Shown: one piece after another, positions 21,200 through 31,880 of the stretch
Layout of the letters: each line of letters begins with the position of its first letter
Position numbering within the stretch: position 1 is the stretch's first letter
NCBI GenBank assembly: GCA_030374805.1
Contig: JARGSG010000013.1
Coordinates: forward strand, 496,001 to 560,000
Length of the DNA stretch: 64,000 nucleotides
DNA from: Gracilaria gracilis
Taxonomy: Eukaryota; Rhodophyta; Florideophyceae; Gracilariales; Gracilariaceae
Direction: 5' to 3'
Notes under the pieces: model-generated
Databases searched by the model: none
The model's input: only the letters and a program-made list of their open reading frames with translations
Told to the model about the DNA's origin: nothing
Translations under genes and position numbers: made by a program

Positions 21200-22342
21200 A
21201 TGGTCCGAGTCTCGCTCGTGCTGCCGCTGCTGCTGGCCGCCGCGCTGCACTGCGCGTCGGCGCATCAATCCATCGCGTACCCGTGGGCCATGTCGCGCAT
21301 GAACGCGTGCCGTGTGGGCAAGTTCAAGGACTGTCCGGGGCCGTGTCCCAACGACGAGATCCGTCGCGACCAATCGCCCAACCTGCCGTCCATCACCGTG
21401 TCGCGCAACGCCTTTGTGACGCTCAACACCAAGCGCAACAACCACGCGGGCGGCTTTTCACGCTGGTCCATCGTCAACGTGCGCGACATGAACGACGCCT
21501 CCGCGCACGACAACAACGCCTTTCTGTGGACGTGCGCCGACCTCAACAAACAAAAGTGCGACGCGCTCAACTACAAGCGCGACTGCAGCTTTGACGGCCG
21601 CGGCCAGTTCTACCAGCACGACATCCAGATCCCGCCCGTGTACCCCGACGGCGTGTACGTCATGGGCTGGGCGTGGTACGGCGGCACGCAGGGCCACGGT
21701 CGCGGCGGCGACTTTGGCGACTACTACGACTGCATGTACATCAACGTGCAAGGCGGCTCGCTGGAGGAGTCGCACCGCCCCAAGTTCGAGACGGGCCCGT
21801 CCGGCACCGCGCGCGACGGCAAGTGCGCCGCGCGTACCAACCGTCTGGGCGACTGCGTGAGCGAGCCGTGTCGCGGCCGCAACGCCGGCATGAAGGTGCC
21901 GCGCGAGTTTGACGGCAACCGACAGCCGCCGTTGCTGCAGAGCCGTCGCTTTGCGCCGCATCAGATCGAGCGGCCGCCGGCCACCGCGCCCACGGTGTAC
22001 GGCATCACCATCCGGCGCGCCAACGAGCCGGACGAGGTGCTGGCGTCGTCGTCGCAGGGCGCCATTGCGCAGCTGCGCCTCACGGGGCAGTCGGTGACCA
22101 TCACGTGCGACGCGGAGGGCGCCATCGACAAGGTGGAGTTCTACAAGCATGGCGAGGAGCTGCTGGAGACGGATAGCACCGCGCCGTACAGCGTGAACGG
22201 CGAGTTCCGCTCCGGCAACGGCTACCGCTACAGGCCGTGGCGCTATCAGCGCGAGGATGACATCTACTTGCTGTCGTGCGCGGTGTACGGCACGGACGGT
22301 AGCGTGCAGTGGGCGCGTCTCGAAGTGTGGCAGACCAAGTAA
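21200..22342 (+). CDS. Secreted LPMO-like protein with predicted N-terminal histidine and Ig-like tail
   Basis: 380 residues, single exon. A hydrophobic signal peptide (residues 1-21, ending CASA) is followed by HQSIAYPWAMSR, so cleavage would leave His22 as the first mature residue. This is the hallmark of copper-dependent lytic polysaccharide monooxygenases. A second candidate copper ligand is His82 in NNHAGGFSRW. An axial aromatic could be Tyr175 or Tyr176 in GDYYDCMYINV, preceded by GVYVMGWAWYGG, typical of the last strands of LPMO folds. Many cysteines suggest disulfides. Residues about 190-245 are a Cys-containing linker. Residues about 265-378 look like an Ig-like beta-sandwich (VEFYKHGEEL, TDSTAPYSVNG). 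The likely role is oxidative cleavage or binding of a cell-wall polysaccharide. Family assignment is inference; a non-catalytic relative is possible. Confidence 0.7.
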   Translation: MVRVSLVLPLLLAAALHCASAHQSIAYPWAMSRMNACRVGKFKDCPGPCPNDEIRRDQSPNLPSITVSRNAFVTLNTKRNNHAGGFSRWSIVNVRDMNDASAHDNNAFLWTCADLNKQKCDALNYKRDCSFDGRGQFYQHDIQIPPVYPDGVYVMGWAWYGGTQGHGRGGDFGDYYDCMYINVQGGSLEESHRPKFETGPSGTARDGKCAARTNRLGDCVSEPCRGRNAGMKVPREFDGNRQPPLLQSRRFAPHQIERPPATAPTVYGITIRRANEPDEVLASSSQGAIAQLRLTGQSVTITCDAEGAIDKVEFYKHGEELLETDSTAPYSVNGEFRSGNGYRYRPWRYQREDDIYLLSCAVYGTDGSVQWARLEVWQTK

Positions 22343-23099
22343 GACGCGGCCGTGCTGCAGCGCACACGCACGGCTGCGCGCCCTGTGAATAGATTCGTGT
22401 GCGCACCTGCTACATAAACACCTTGCTATGCTTTTACCAAGTTGTATGTAGACATATGTATTATGCTTCTCGCACGCGCGCTTGCGCGACGCGCTTGGTG
22501 CTCGCCGCTCGCTCCTCGGCGAGCACCGCCGCTTACGTCATGCGCGCCCAAGTTGATCGCGTGCCGGCGGTACTGTAGCTCTCTCTACACGAAACGCCGC
22601 CCAACCGCGAGAGATTTAAGATTTAAAATGGTATTATTAGCGCTACTTTATTGAGCGTATCTCTTAGAGCTACTGTAGGCGCCGTTGTATGCCATAGAGC
22701 AGCACCTACCCGCGAATCTCGCCGTTTTCACTTCATTATGTTGAAACGGCTGCCGTGAACTACAGCTTGAAACGTTCCTCTGCGAGAGCGATATTAACTC
22801 CTTCAACTGTAAGGCACACTATTGCATAGAAGAACTGCACCCCCTTTAGAAACATGCTTGGTGAAGTAGAACGCCAGTCATTTTACTACATTTGTAATCA
22901 TAAAACTACACTTGGTCTTTACGAGTTACTGTCAAAAGTTCCCTTCAATTTTGGAGCTTGGCTTTCTTCACGGTGAAAGAATTTCGAACCCTTTCTAGTC
23001 GTACAAGTTCTCCAGTTCAGCAATTTGAAGCACTGATAACTCATCACCGCTACTTGGGAACCGTTTTACAACTCATGACCACAAACCTACACTCTCGAA
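22343..23099. other. 3' flank of the LPMO-like gene and 5' flank of the hAT transposase
   Basis: No gene seen. GC content drops sharply near 22600, which may mark the left border of the hAT element. No terminal inverted repeat or 8-bp duplication could be fixed by eye. Confidence 0.4.
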
Positions 23100-25424
23100 A
23101 TGGCCCAAGAAGATTCTTTTCAAAACAGCTCTCGCGAGATTCAACCTTTGCCCGCAACTATTTCTCACGCACCAACCGACCCTCCGAACAATCAATCCAG
23201 CGTCGCGAATCTCCCAAACCCGCCCCAATTCTCCTCACCCGCACCAACTCAAAATCAGCAACAACCTACTAATCCCTTTTCTGCACCGCGCCCTCCTTCG
23301 CGACACTCCTCGCACCAGGCATCTCAAAACACCTCCAGTGATCGCCGCCGAGGTGGACGCCGTCGTGCATCTTGGAGAGCTCACTGGCTTCCAATGCCAA
23401 GAGGGCAGGCCAATGCATCTTCGTGGCGTTGTTCGCATTGCTCAGGCGTGCTCGACACGGACCACGCCACAAAACAGGCGAGTCACAACGTTCGGTGTTT
23501 TTCCATGAGCACGCCTGAGCGCGAAAACATTGGAAGAAGATGTAGGGCTCTGTCTGACGATATGGTGCTGTCAAGGTCAGAATTGGACGACAATGTCATC
23601 CAGAGGCAAATTGGCCTTGATTATGACGAAGGTTGTGATGGAACGAAATACATCAGTAGGTCAAGTCTAGAAGGGGATCATCCGCTCTACAAGAAGCAAA
23701 AGGTAGACATGCCAAGGATAAACGAATGTTCACGGAAAGAAGGAGATGAATTGAACGAGCAGTTGCTTGCAGTAATCTGCGAGAAGGGTCTTCCTTTCAG
23801 CCTCTTTTCAAAAGGGGAGTCCAAAACCAACGTGTTTGTAGACTGGCTGAGGATGATTAGACCAGGGTACGTCGACAAGTACTTGCCTACGCCTCAAAAA
23901 ATATCTTCGGAGCTACTGGACCAGTATTATCTGAAGACAAAGGAAAGGACCTTTGCGGGAATCAGGAGCAGACTAGCGTCCGGATATGGGACCATCATGT
24001 TTGATGGCTGGGAAGATATCTCGTCTTCTACGGTGGTTAACATTCTTTTGCGCACTGAAGGGCAAAGAAAATCTCAGCAGTTAACGTTTTTCATCGATTC
24101 AGTATACACAGGATCGGAGCGTAACACAGCTCAGAAGTACGTGGATGTAGTTGAACGAGCAGTCGAACCGTTTGGTGGATTATCACGCATCTGCGGCGTT
24201 GTAAGCGACAACGCACAAGCTTGCGTAAATGCAAGGAAGCAGTTAACGCTGAAATACAGGGGCCTGGTTGGGATTCAGGACCAAGCCCATCTTTCAGACC
24301 TTCTGATGGAGGACTTTGGCAAGCTGGGATGGATTAAAGCCCCCCTTGCGCGCATTGCGCACATAATTGGCGAAACAAGAAGCCATAAATTACTGCTGTC
24401 TCGAGCCAAGCATCTCATGAATGCATATAATAATGATCTCAAATCCACTGGACGTTTACGCTCTCTCGCCTCCGGAGACAACGATGATGATTTGAAAGAT
24501 TTCACGGCAGTCCTGCCAAGGCGGCAATGCGTGACGCGGTTTGCGGTTGTGGAAGATATGCTGTCGTCGTACATTCGTAGCCACCCAATCCTACTTCAAT
24601 TATTAACGCAAACAGACTACCGCACAGCGCTGTACAAAACGCGGAACACACAGGCGGAAACGGAGCGACAGGATCTTTATGACAACGCTATAAATGATTC
24701 TAGCCTTCTGGCGGAGGCGAAGGAGATTAGGAAGATACTACGCGTTGTACGCAAGTACTTGCGGCTCTGGGATTCTGAGGACTGCACCATTTCTAACGTG
24801 CTCCCGAAGACTATAGAATTGGAGCAGAACCTCAGGGGGCTGGATGAGTCGTGTTTCCTCACTCACGCAAGAAAAGAAGAGCTTCTTCGTGTCTTTGAAA
24901 TCAGAAAAACGGGCCGGGACCCCAGTGGGAGAAAGCGTGTGAAGGTTAAACTGCTGGAGAATGTGCATTACGCGGCCTTTCTGTTAGACCCTCTGCAGTG
25001 TCCAGCTGACACAAGCATGTACATGGAGCCGTTCAAGGAACATCTACGGATGTATTGTCATGGATCTACTTCGGAGAGTCCAGTTGAGCTTGTGCATACT
25101 ATCTTGTGGCAATTTACCGCTCAAATCCGCCGCTGGAATGACCAATCTTCGATGAATGAAGAAAACCGACGATACTTAGAACAGTACAGAGGAACACCAC
25201 TTGTGTGGTGGATGAGTGCCGCTAATCAAACAAATCGCCATTTGGTGGAGTTTGCGTGCAGAACATTGTCGTGCTCGCCTTCATCTTGTGCTGCGGAGAG
25301 GAGCTTTAGTGCGCAAGGACGGCTTCACAGCAAGTTTCGCAGTCGCATTGTGGATGATCGTATGAAGAAGCTTATATTCTCTCACTGGAATTCTCGTTTT
25401 ACTTCGACGAGTTTCGTCGACTGA
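23100..25424 (+). CDS. hAT-superfamily transposase, intact ORF
   Basis: 774 residues without interruption. After a disordered, Pro/Gln/Asn-rich N-terminus comes a BED-like zinc-finger candidate (WRCSHCSGVLDTDH...H, about residues 108-130). A DUF659-type hAT core follows (FDGWEDISSSTVVNILL, about residue 300; VVSDNAQACVNARKQL; QDQAHLSDLL). Near the C-terminus is the hAT dimerisation region (TPLVWWMSA, CSPSSCAAERSFSAQGRLHS). Asp in FDGW and in VSDNA match the usual catalytic acidic positions. The full-length ORF suggests recent activity or domestication. Terminal inverted repeats were not identified, so autonomy is unproven. Confidence 0.85.
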   Translation: MAQEDSFQNSSREIQPLPATISHAPTDPPNNQSSVANLPNPPQFSSPAPTQNQQQPTNPFSAPRPPSRHSSHQASQNTSSDRRRGGRRRASWRAHWLPMPRGQANASSWRCSHCSGVLDTDHATKQASHNVRCFSMSTPERENIGRRCRALSDDMVLSRSELDDNVIQRQIGLDYDEGCDGTKYISRSSLEGDHPLYKKQKVDMPRINECSRKEGDELNEQLLAVICEKGLPFSLFSKGESKTNVFVDWLRMIRPGYVDKYLPTPQKISSELLDQYYLKTKERTFAGIRSRLASGYGTIMFDGWEDISSSTVVNILLRTEGQRKSQQLTFFIDSVYTGSERNTAQKYVDVVERAVEPFGGLSRICGVVSDNAQACVNARKQLTLKYRGLVGIQDQAHLSDLLMEDFGKLGWIKAPLARIAHIIGETRSHKLLLSRAKHLMNAYNNDLKSTGRLRSLASGDNDDDLKDFTAVLPRRQCVTRFAVVEDMLSSYIRSHPILLQLLTQTDYRTALYKTRNTQAETERQDLYDNAINDSSLLAEAKEIRKILRVVRKYLRLWDSEDCTISNVLPKTIELEQNLRGLDESCFLTHARKEELLRVFEIRKTGRDPSGRKRVKVKLLENVHYAAFLLDPLQCPADTSMYMEPFKEHLRMYCHGSTSESPVELVHTILWQFTAQIRRWNDQSSMNEENRRYLEQYRGTPLVWWMSAANQTNRHLVEFACRTLSCSPSSCAAERSFSAQGRLHSKFRSRIVDDRMKKLIFSHWNSRFTSTSFVD

Positions 25425-25431
25425 AGATTCT

Positions 25432-25950
25432 ATGTTTTGGAGCTTTTTGGTTGACGAAGTGCCGGATCCTCTCGAACAAGAACTACATCAGGACACATTG
25501 TTGGAATCCGTCATCGGTAGTGATGAAGAACAAAGAGACATTCTGCGGTCTTATAAATCGGACAGCTCTTTTCAATCTTTACCCCCCGTGAATCCCACTT
25601 CGTCTACAACTGGTATGCTGCAAGAAGCAGGCAGTAGTGCACGTAATGATCGTGTTTTACCGGAGAATCCAGACTCCCAAGCAGCACCTACTTCGTTCTT
25701 GAATGCAGCTTGTCAGTCGGCTATTGCTGTGCTTGTCAACCCGGAAATCACGAGGGCAACAGAGATTCTGCGCTCCAGTTTGACTACTAGCGTGCATGAT
25801 AGCCGTCACGCTGGTACACCCAGGTACAGGGAGCGGGAGGTTACTTCAAGGTCAAACGATGGTGTTGGTAATCCCCAAGATGATGAAGGTATTTCTGAGC
25901 GAGACAATTACCAACATGCAGGCAGTGGGAATCCTTCGGAAGGTATATGA
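25432..25950 (+). CDS. Hypothetical ORF downstream of the hAT transposase
   Basis: 172 residues, starting eight bases after the transposase stop in another frame. It is acidic and Ser/Asn-rich with no recognised domain (for example VIGSDEEQRDILRSYKSDSS). It may be a second ORF or a 3' non-coding part of the hAT element. Its end lies just before the duplicated amidase segment at 25962. Function unknown. Confidence 0.35.
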   Translation: MFWSFLVDEVPDPLEQELHQDTLLESVIGSDEEQRDILRSYKSDSSFQSLPPVNPTSSTTGMLQEAGSSARNDRVLPENPDSQAAPTSFLNAACQSAIAVLVNPEITRATEILRSSLTTSVHDSRHAGTPRYREREVTSRSNDGVGNPQDDEGISERDNYQHAGSGNPSEGI

Positions 25951-25961
25951 AAGAGTTCGAA

Positions 25962-26157
25962 GGTAGCGGATGGTTCGGAATAGAGGGCAGACAGTATACA
26001 TCGGAGGAGTGGCGAGCACGCCAAGCGTGAATGGCGGAAGAACGAAGGGCGAGGTGGCGGGGCAGAGCACCGAGTTATGGGGGTTCTATCATATAAGCAG
26101 CTGCTCGTAGAGGAATGCCAGACAGGGACCGAAAACTGAGGTCATGGGGATTCGGCG
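25962..26157 (-). repeat. Duplicated segment of the amidase 5' coding region
   Basis: About 196 bp that matches 26769-26958 with few differences. Shared blocks include GGTAGCGGATGGTTCGGAAT and GCGAGGTGGCGGGGCAGAGC. It corresponds to the N-terminal amidase coding sequence and lies in the same orientation. A local duplication of the host gene fragment. Confidence 0.85.
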
Positions 26158-26314
26158 AATCGTACGGACTGCGTACCTGAGGATTGGTGGGGCCTTTATG
26201 GAAACAATGTCAAAATGTTTAGAGAGCTACGTCAGCACCCTTGAAGTCGGTACGAAGCTCTTTCTTCTAAAGAAAGTCTTAAATTCCACGAAGAACGCTG
26301 TGCTCAAGTTTCTG

Positions 26315-27004
26315 TTAGATCCAGACGGAGGTAATCGGATTCATTCCTAAACGTCTCAGAGCGGCCACTACCGTTGCATCGTTTTCAGGAACGACGGGTG
26401 TGTGGCGAGTTGCGATAGATGACGGAAGTTTCGCGACATCAATGCAGTACTTTACAGAAAATGGTGCCCCGTCCAGAACTGAACGAGGCCGTCCGGATGC
26501 CCATCTCGCCACCGATGCCTGAATGTCATCCTGCAACTTACCAATTTCCACAGCTCTCAATGCACTCAGCGGCGGTTGTAGTGCGTTCGATTCATCTATC
26601 ATCATTGCCAATGCGGAAACCACAAGAGAAGGTGTAGAAAGCGCCGTTGAATGCGCATGGTGCAAGTATGCAAGTGAGATGCGCGCACCGCGATGCGGAA
26701 CATTGGGCGTCAGATCATAGAAGAACTGATCAAGATCTCTCGTTTGTGGCGGCGAAACAGCTGGTGACGGTAGCGGATGGTTCGGAATAGACGGCAGACA
26801 ATCTACATCGGAGGGGTGGCGAGCACGGTGAATGGCGGAAGAACGAAGGGCGAGGTGGCGGGGCAGAGCACCGAGGTATGGCTGTTCTAGCATATAAGCA
26901 GCTGCTCGTAGAGGAAGGCCAGACAAGGATGGAAAGCTGAGGTCATGAAGATTCGGCGCCTCGACTTCAGTTCCAGCGCTCTCGGGCGTTGCGTCAACAG
27001 ACAT
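26315..27004 (-). pseudogene. Amidase-signature protein, N-terminal fragment
   Basis: Minus-strand ORF whose likely start is the ATG at 27004 (MSVDATPESAG). The first 150 residues carry the helical FAAH-like N-terminus (PPLSALRAVEIGKLQDDI). The amidase core then begins: LDGAPFSVKYCIDVAKLPSS contains the catalytic-lysine motif PFSVK, followed by PENDATVVAALRRLGMNP. The sequence stops at about residue 230, before the Gly/Ser-rich signature with the two catalytic serines, so it cannot be active. A full amidase would be about 500-650 residues. An N-terminal segment is repeated at 25962-26157. Interpreted as a truncated, rearranged host gene next to a hAT insertion. Confidence 0.7.
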
Positions 27005-27289
27005 GCTGTGGATTCTACCAACCAAAAGTCCGGATCATCCAGTGGCAGCCTAACTGCTCTCGCGGGGAATGCTGGGGGATCAACGCTAGGTATCCTAGAC
27101 GAGGTTGGAAGTTCCAACTTGGAACTATCCGACTGCTGCGTAGAAACATCGCATCATCCGCAGAAGTACAGTAGTGTGCCAATTTCGAAAGGGCTTGCAT
27201 CAAAAAACGACCTGTCCAGCTTGATCCTCGAACTTTTTGAGTTTAGTGTACAGATACCTTTGTACCTATGCGAGAAAACACTCGTGTGA

Positions 27290-27846
27290 AGTCCTATACA
27301 TGTTAGTTACATGATCAAGTGCGACTTGTAGGTACGAAGTTATGTACGTACCTACAATCACAGTCAACGTATACTCCGTCTCGACAACCCATAGACGGTT
27401 GTCACATTAGGTGATGACGCGCCCAGCCACTACCACTCCGAATGTGGATTCCAGACTGAGAACTGTTCGTTTGAGGAAGAAAGGAGAGAATGTGCATTGG
27501 TGCACTTCATTATAGCCGTCGCGAGACGACTTCGGATGCTCCGATAGACAAAAATATTCTTCCTCCATTCGTCCTATCCTCACACGAAGACCCATCAAAT
27601 GACTCCTAGTATACATATTCGATCCTTAGAAAGTCAGCAGAGTTAACTTCTTTAGTTTTCTATGATCCACTTCTATACTCAGAGAAACTACAGGTTCCAT
27701 CATCTTGACAAGATGAACGTGCATTTCTCCTCATGTTCACATTCTGGGAAAAGGAAGCTCTTGAGAATTTACATCCAGCCTGTCTTGGCCCAACAGAAAC
27801 TTAATCCCTTGTTTGAAAATAGAAAGGTCAGGCGTAGCTTTCGATT
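27290..27846. other. Intergenic region with a 10-bp inverted repeat
   Basis: Between the amidase fragment and the 3' end of symplekin. It contains an inverted repeat TTGTAGGTAC (27326-27335) and GTACCTACAA (27348-27357) with a 12-nt spacer. No coding pattern was seen. The symplekin 3' UTR and polyadenylation site should lie here on the minus strand. Confidence 0.5.
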
Positions 27847-30800
27847 TTACTTCTTTCTTGACTTTCCACGCTTTGTAATCGCCCCACGAATCACTTCCCG
27901 TTGACGTGCGTTGTTCAAGCGTCTGGCTCTCTTCGGATCAGAGAAAAGCTCTTCGAAAATAGAAACTAAACTCTCCTCCTTTTCCAAGGCATCTTGTAGC
28001 TTTGAAACTGGGAGACTTAGCAACAGGCGAATACACTTAGTCTTAACACTAGTGCAATACAACAAGAACCCTTCCCAAACGAGAGCATTTGACCATACAT
28101 GCTTCTCTATAAGGCGTTTCATAACTGTGTCGTTGATATTCTTTTCAAGATCAGGGTGAAATATTCGAGCGAGCTGCACTGTTCTCATGAAAAGATTAGG
28201 TATTGTGGTCATTTCCAGTATTTGCTGAATAGATTGAGCGACAACTGCTCGCTGAAACACGGGTTTGGATTCAAAACAAGCTTGGATAGCCACACTTACG
28301 CCAACTGTTGGTTCGATTTTGTGCAATTCCACAAGCAAATCTTCTGGAGATATAGCCGGAGGACGAGTTGACATCAGGAGAGATATCACATTCTTAAATC
28401 CACTTAAGTTCATCGAGTTTTTCCTCTCCATATTTCCTGGCTCGTTTTCTTCATGCGAGGTAGGCGTCATAGGCCGCGTTACTTCTTCAACAATTGCCAC
28501 AAGGTGCGAAAGTACAGCCTTTCTTGACAACCCAGGTAGCACTGGGATGACAAACTCAATCCTCTTGCTCTTTTCATATCGTGTTTGAGCTGCTACGACG
28601 ACTTCCCTTGACGGTTTGCTAGATTTATTCGTCAAGATTCTTAGAATCTCAATCGCCATGGGCGCAGTTCCGTCCGAGAACTGCTCGTTGTCTAAGCCGA
28701 AGAGCGGTGATGGTGTCAATTTCCCACTGATCAGATCCAGCATGGATGAGCATGACATTCCGGCATGCTGGGCAAGTTCTCTCGCTCGTGATAGTAGTAT
28801 CTTCTGACCTGAAGATGAGGCGGCAATGTAACCTGACGCTAGAACGTTCAATAGCTCATTCTTCTTTCCACACAGCGCGGTCAACAACAGCGAATCGCGT
28901 TCCAAGTTCGAGTCTTCTGCAGTTTCCCCACCGTCAACGGAGTTTATCAATGCTTGTATAGCTCGGGCTTCAATGATTCCTGCCACTTCTTTGCTTGATT
29001 CAGAAAACACCTGGTTTGCAAGCAGTCGAATCGCTGGTCCCCGTAGCACCTCATCGCTGTGAAACGCAAGGGTAAGAAGGAGCTCGAGGCAAATGCTACG
29101 ATCGCTTCCTGGCCTTTCCGAGATGACTAGACGTAATGCACTTAGTCCTAGCTTCATCTGGGATGGATCCGTGCAGAGAGTCCTTAATAGATCCAGCACT
29201 GACTGAGTGAGAAGTGGAGCTTCCGTAATGATTGAATTAAATGCGATCGAGTGCCCATCTTGATTGTCCATCAATGAGGTCAAGAACAGCATCAGAATTC
29301 GTTCATACCCTTCGTGACCTCTTCTGAGTCGACTGAGGTCATACTCATCATCAGACTCGTCCTCCTGGTCAGTGTCAGAAGGGCTTTTTTCGCAGGCATC
29401 CTCCCTCTCCGAATCTATGCCTCCCTCTTTGCTTTTAGCAGCATCCGAGCTGAGTGTGTTTAGCGTGCCATTCAAAGCCGATTTCTCTTCTACACTGAGG
29501 CCCTTCGAATTTTCTACCTTAACATCACCTGTATCATCAAAAGACGGATCACACCTTTCTTGAGATTCTTGTTTTGCTTCATCTACTTCCAGTTTAGTCT
29601 CCTTTTCTTGTAGCGATGCATTCAACTTTGGATCCAACACTCCATTGCCGTTCATTATATATGAATTCGTTGAAAGACGAATCGCCCATTCTTCGATAGC
29701 CGTTCCGAAGTCGGACAAGCGCAAATCCTTATCAGGATAAGAATCAATGGAACCAGGAACATCGTAATCACATATCTCTTCGAAAAAAAGTAACCGATGA
29801 AGCCATGCAAGAGCCAAGTTAATGCTTCTGTTAATATGTTTCACAATATATTGACAAGTATCCTCACAAAACTTCTTTGCTGTTTCAGATTCTCGCAAAG
29901 CAAACTCTGTGAGAAGGCGAGACAACATCTGGATACGGAGAGGTCCCGCACCGCTGGAAATTGCTTCTTCTTCACGATGCAAAAGCCGTCTGCAACACAT
30001 AGCGACCAGCTGTTCAGTTGTTTCTTCAGAGAAATTCGGAACAACAACTGGCGGAGCAACTTTACGTTTGGGAAGTGCTTTCTTTTGCGGGGGTAGGCTT
30101 TGTTTCTCGTTATTGGTAGATCCGAATCTTGACTTTCGCATCCGCTTGGATAGAGGTTCGTCGTTGGAATTTGGAGTAATCTGAGTGCCCTCCGTTGTAT
30201 ACATTAACGCACCAAGAACACTTTCTGCTGGAGGAATATTAAGCAAGATTCGAGTCATAATAAAGTTTACCACTTCCTTATGTGGCATACTCTGAACTAG
30301 AGCTCGGGTGGCAGCCATTGCGTCATGTGGGGGAAGGCGAGGCCAGTGTCTGCTTTGCTCTTGCGGAGTGCTTCTCGGTCTTTTCATCGATAAGAGTGAC
30401 GGCGCTTGCGCATTTATTTGACGCATCATAGCTTCATTCTTTCCAGCAGAGGCGAATTCCGATTTTTATGTGCCTTGTTGACCAGGCACCGGCTGCCCAC
30501 TGACCTGATGTGTCACAGTGAAGTCTGGACCTGAACCGAGAGCAGCAGAATTAGTCCTGTCCACGTCTTGGGGACTTGTGATTCGATGAAGGTCGGCGTT
30601 CTGGGCTGCTAGCTCGGATGCCTCAGCAGCTGCCTTCGCTGCTGCGGCTGCTTCAGCAGCTTTGGCGGCAGCTGCAGCCTGAGCATTTCTTTTGCGTATC
30701 GCGTCCTGCTCTTTTTCGTAGTTGCTCAAGTCATTCATAGCAGCAGTAATGTCCACACCAGCTCTTCCGTTCCTTACATGGGGGTAAGCAAGCAACGCCC

Positions 30801-31693
30801 TGAGGCTAAAACGCAAAAATGTGATTACACATTGCTTTTGGCTCTCAGAAAGGTTGAGAAACGCGCGAGAAGGAGTACCCCTTGTAGCTGTGATAGCGTA
30901 AACAACATCTAGCAAAGGTGGCAATATGTATTGCAAAATCTTTCTCCGTCTTCGAACCAAGTTGCTTAAAACAGCTGTGGCAGTCATGAATGAAAGCGGA
31001 GGAAGTCCGTGCTGTGTGGATGAATCTGACTTTCTTGATTTCACAAAGCCTTCCAGTCCTCCATGTAGCAATTTAACGACTTGGTTGACGCACCTTACAC
31101 CCTCATTCTCCAAAACGCCAACATCTAAGAACTGCGACTCGGAGCGTTTCTTAAGTAGATAATCCAGAGTAAAGTGGTCTGCTGACCCCGTTGACCCTGA
31201 GAAGCTAAGAGCACTTAATCGCCGATTTTCGTAATCCATCATCCAATTCTTCGAAGAGCGAAATTGCCCGCTCCTCCATTTGAAACCAAGTCCTCAATCT
31301 AGCTTCTGGAAAGGAATCTTCAGAAACTGCCACGGTTGCTACATATCCGATCAGTCTGCGGAATAAAACAGTGAGCGTTCGCACAGCTCGCTTAACAACT
31401 ATAACATGTTCATCATTCAAGGATCTACAGAGAAAATTGGTTCCAGTTGGGGTGAAAGAATTGAGATCTCGCAAGCAAAAGTCTTCAACAGCTTGGGGTA
31501 CAACATTACGAATGAGGTGCGAAGGGTCAGATATAGCAGCTGTGCAAAACGCATCAAAAGTGGGTAAAAGGTCTTCTGGGCGAGCACGAGCTCTTCGGGC
31601 GTCAAGCAAAGCGGCTCGAAGTGCATCAAACGCTTCAACGCGCTTGGCAAATTCAAGATTTGGGTCGCGAGCATCTTCTAGGTAGGCCTTGGC
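27847..31693 (-). CDS. SYMPK: Symplekin / Pta1-like 3'-end processing scaffold
   Basis: Scaffold of the cleavage and polyadenylation machinery, acting in the nucleus. The N-terminal HEAT-type region (about 31690-30700) has DDGLRKSAIK and VLSNLVRRRRKILQYILPPL. A K/A-rich coiled segment lies at about 30690-30600. The C-terminal symplekin domain (about 28400-27900) has LHKIEPTVGVSVAIQACFES, VWEGFLLYC and LLSLPVSKLQDAL. Exon 1 with the start codon is not identified: the frame opens at 31693 directly after a TAG that could be a splice acceptor. An in-frame stop at about 30466 is removed if a 66-nt GTCAGT...AG intron (30439-30504) is spliced. A further +1 frame change is needed near 31213, with no plausible intron, suggesting an indel. 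The middle is acidic and poorly conserved. Family confident; exon structure not. Confidence 0.85.
30439..30504 (-). other. Probable 66-nt symplekin intron
   Basis: On the minus strand CAG|GTCAGT ... GGAAAG|AAT. The length is a multiple of three and its removal eliminates the in-frame TAA while keeping the frame (phase 0). Short GT-AG introns with a similar GTCAGT donor also appear plausible elsewhere in the window. Confidence 0.5.
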
Positions 31694-31880
31694 CTATGAG
31701 AGCATTGTTCATCATAATGCATACACTCCGAAAAATCAGATTTTGGATCCCTTCTTTCCTGTTTTGAAGACTGTACATTCTTCTCTTACACTATGATGAA
31801 CCCAATCTTTTGGCACAATCAGAAGTTTTTGGTCAGTTGTTGAAAATAGACTTCGGAACATATGGCAAGAAAAGAAGGGT

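Noticed and set aside
22600-25960. Terminal inverted repeats for the hAT transposase element
   Set aside because: Looked for CAGG-type ends and an 8-bp duplication on both sides; no convincing pair was found by eye, so no element borders are given.
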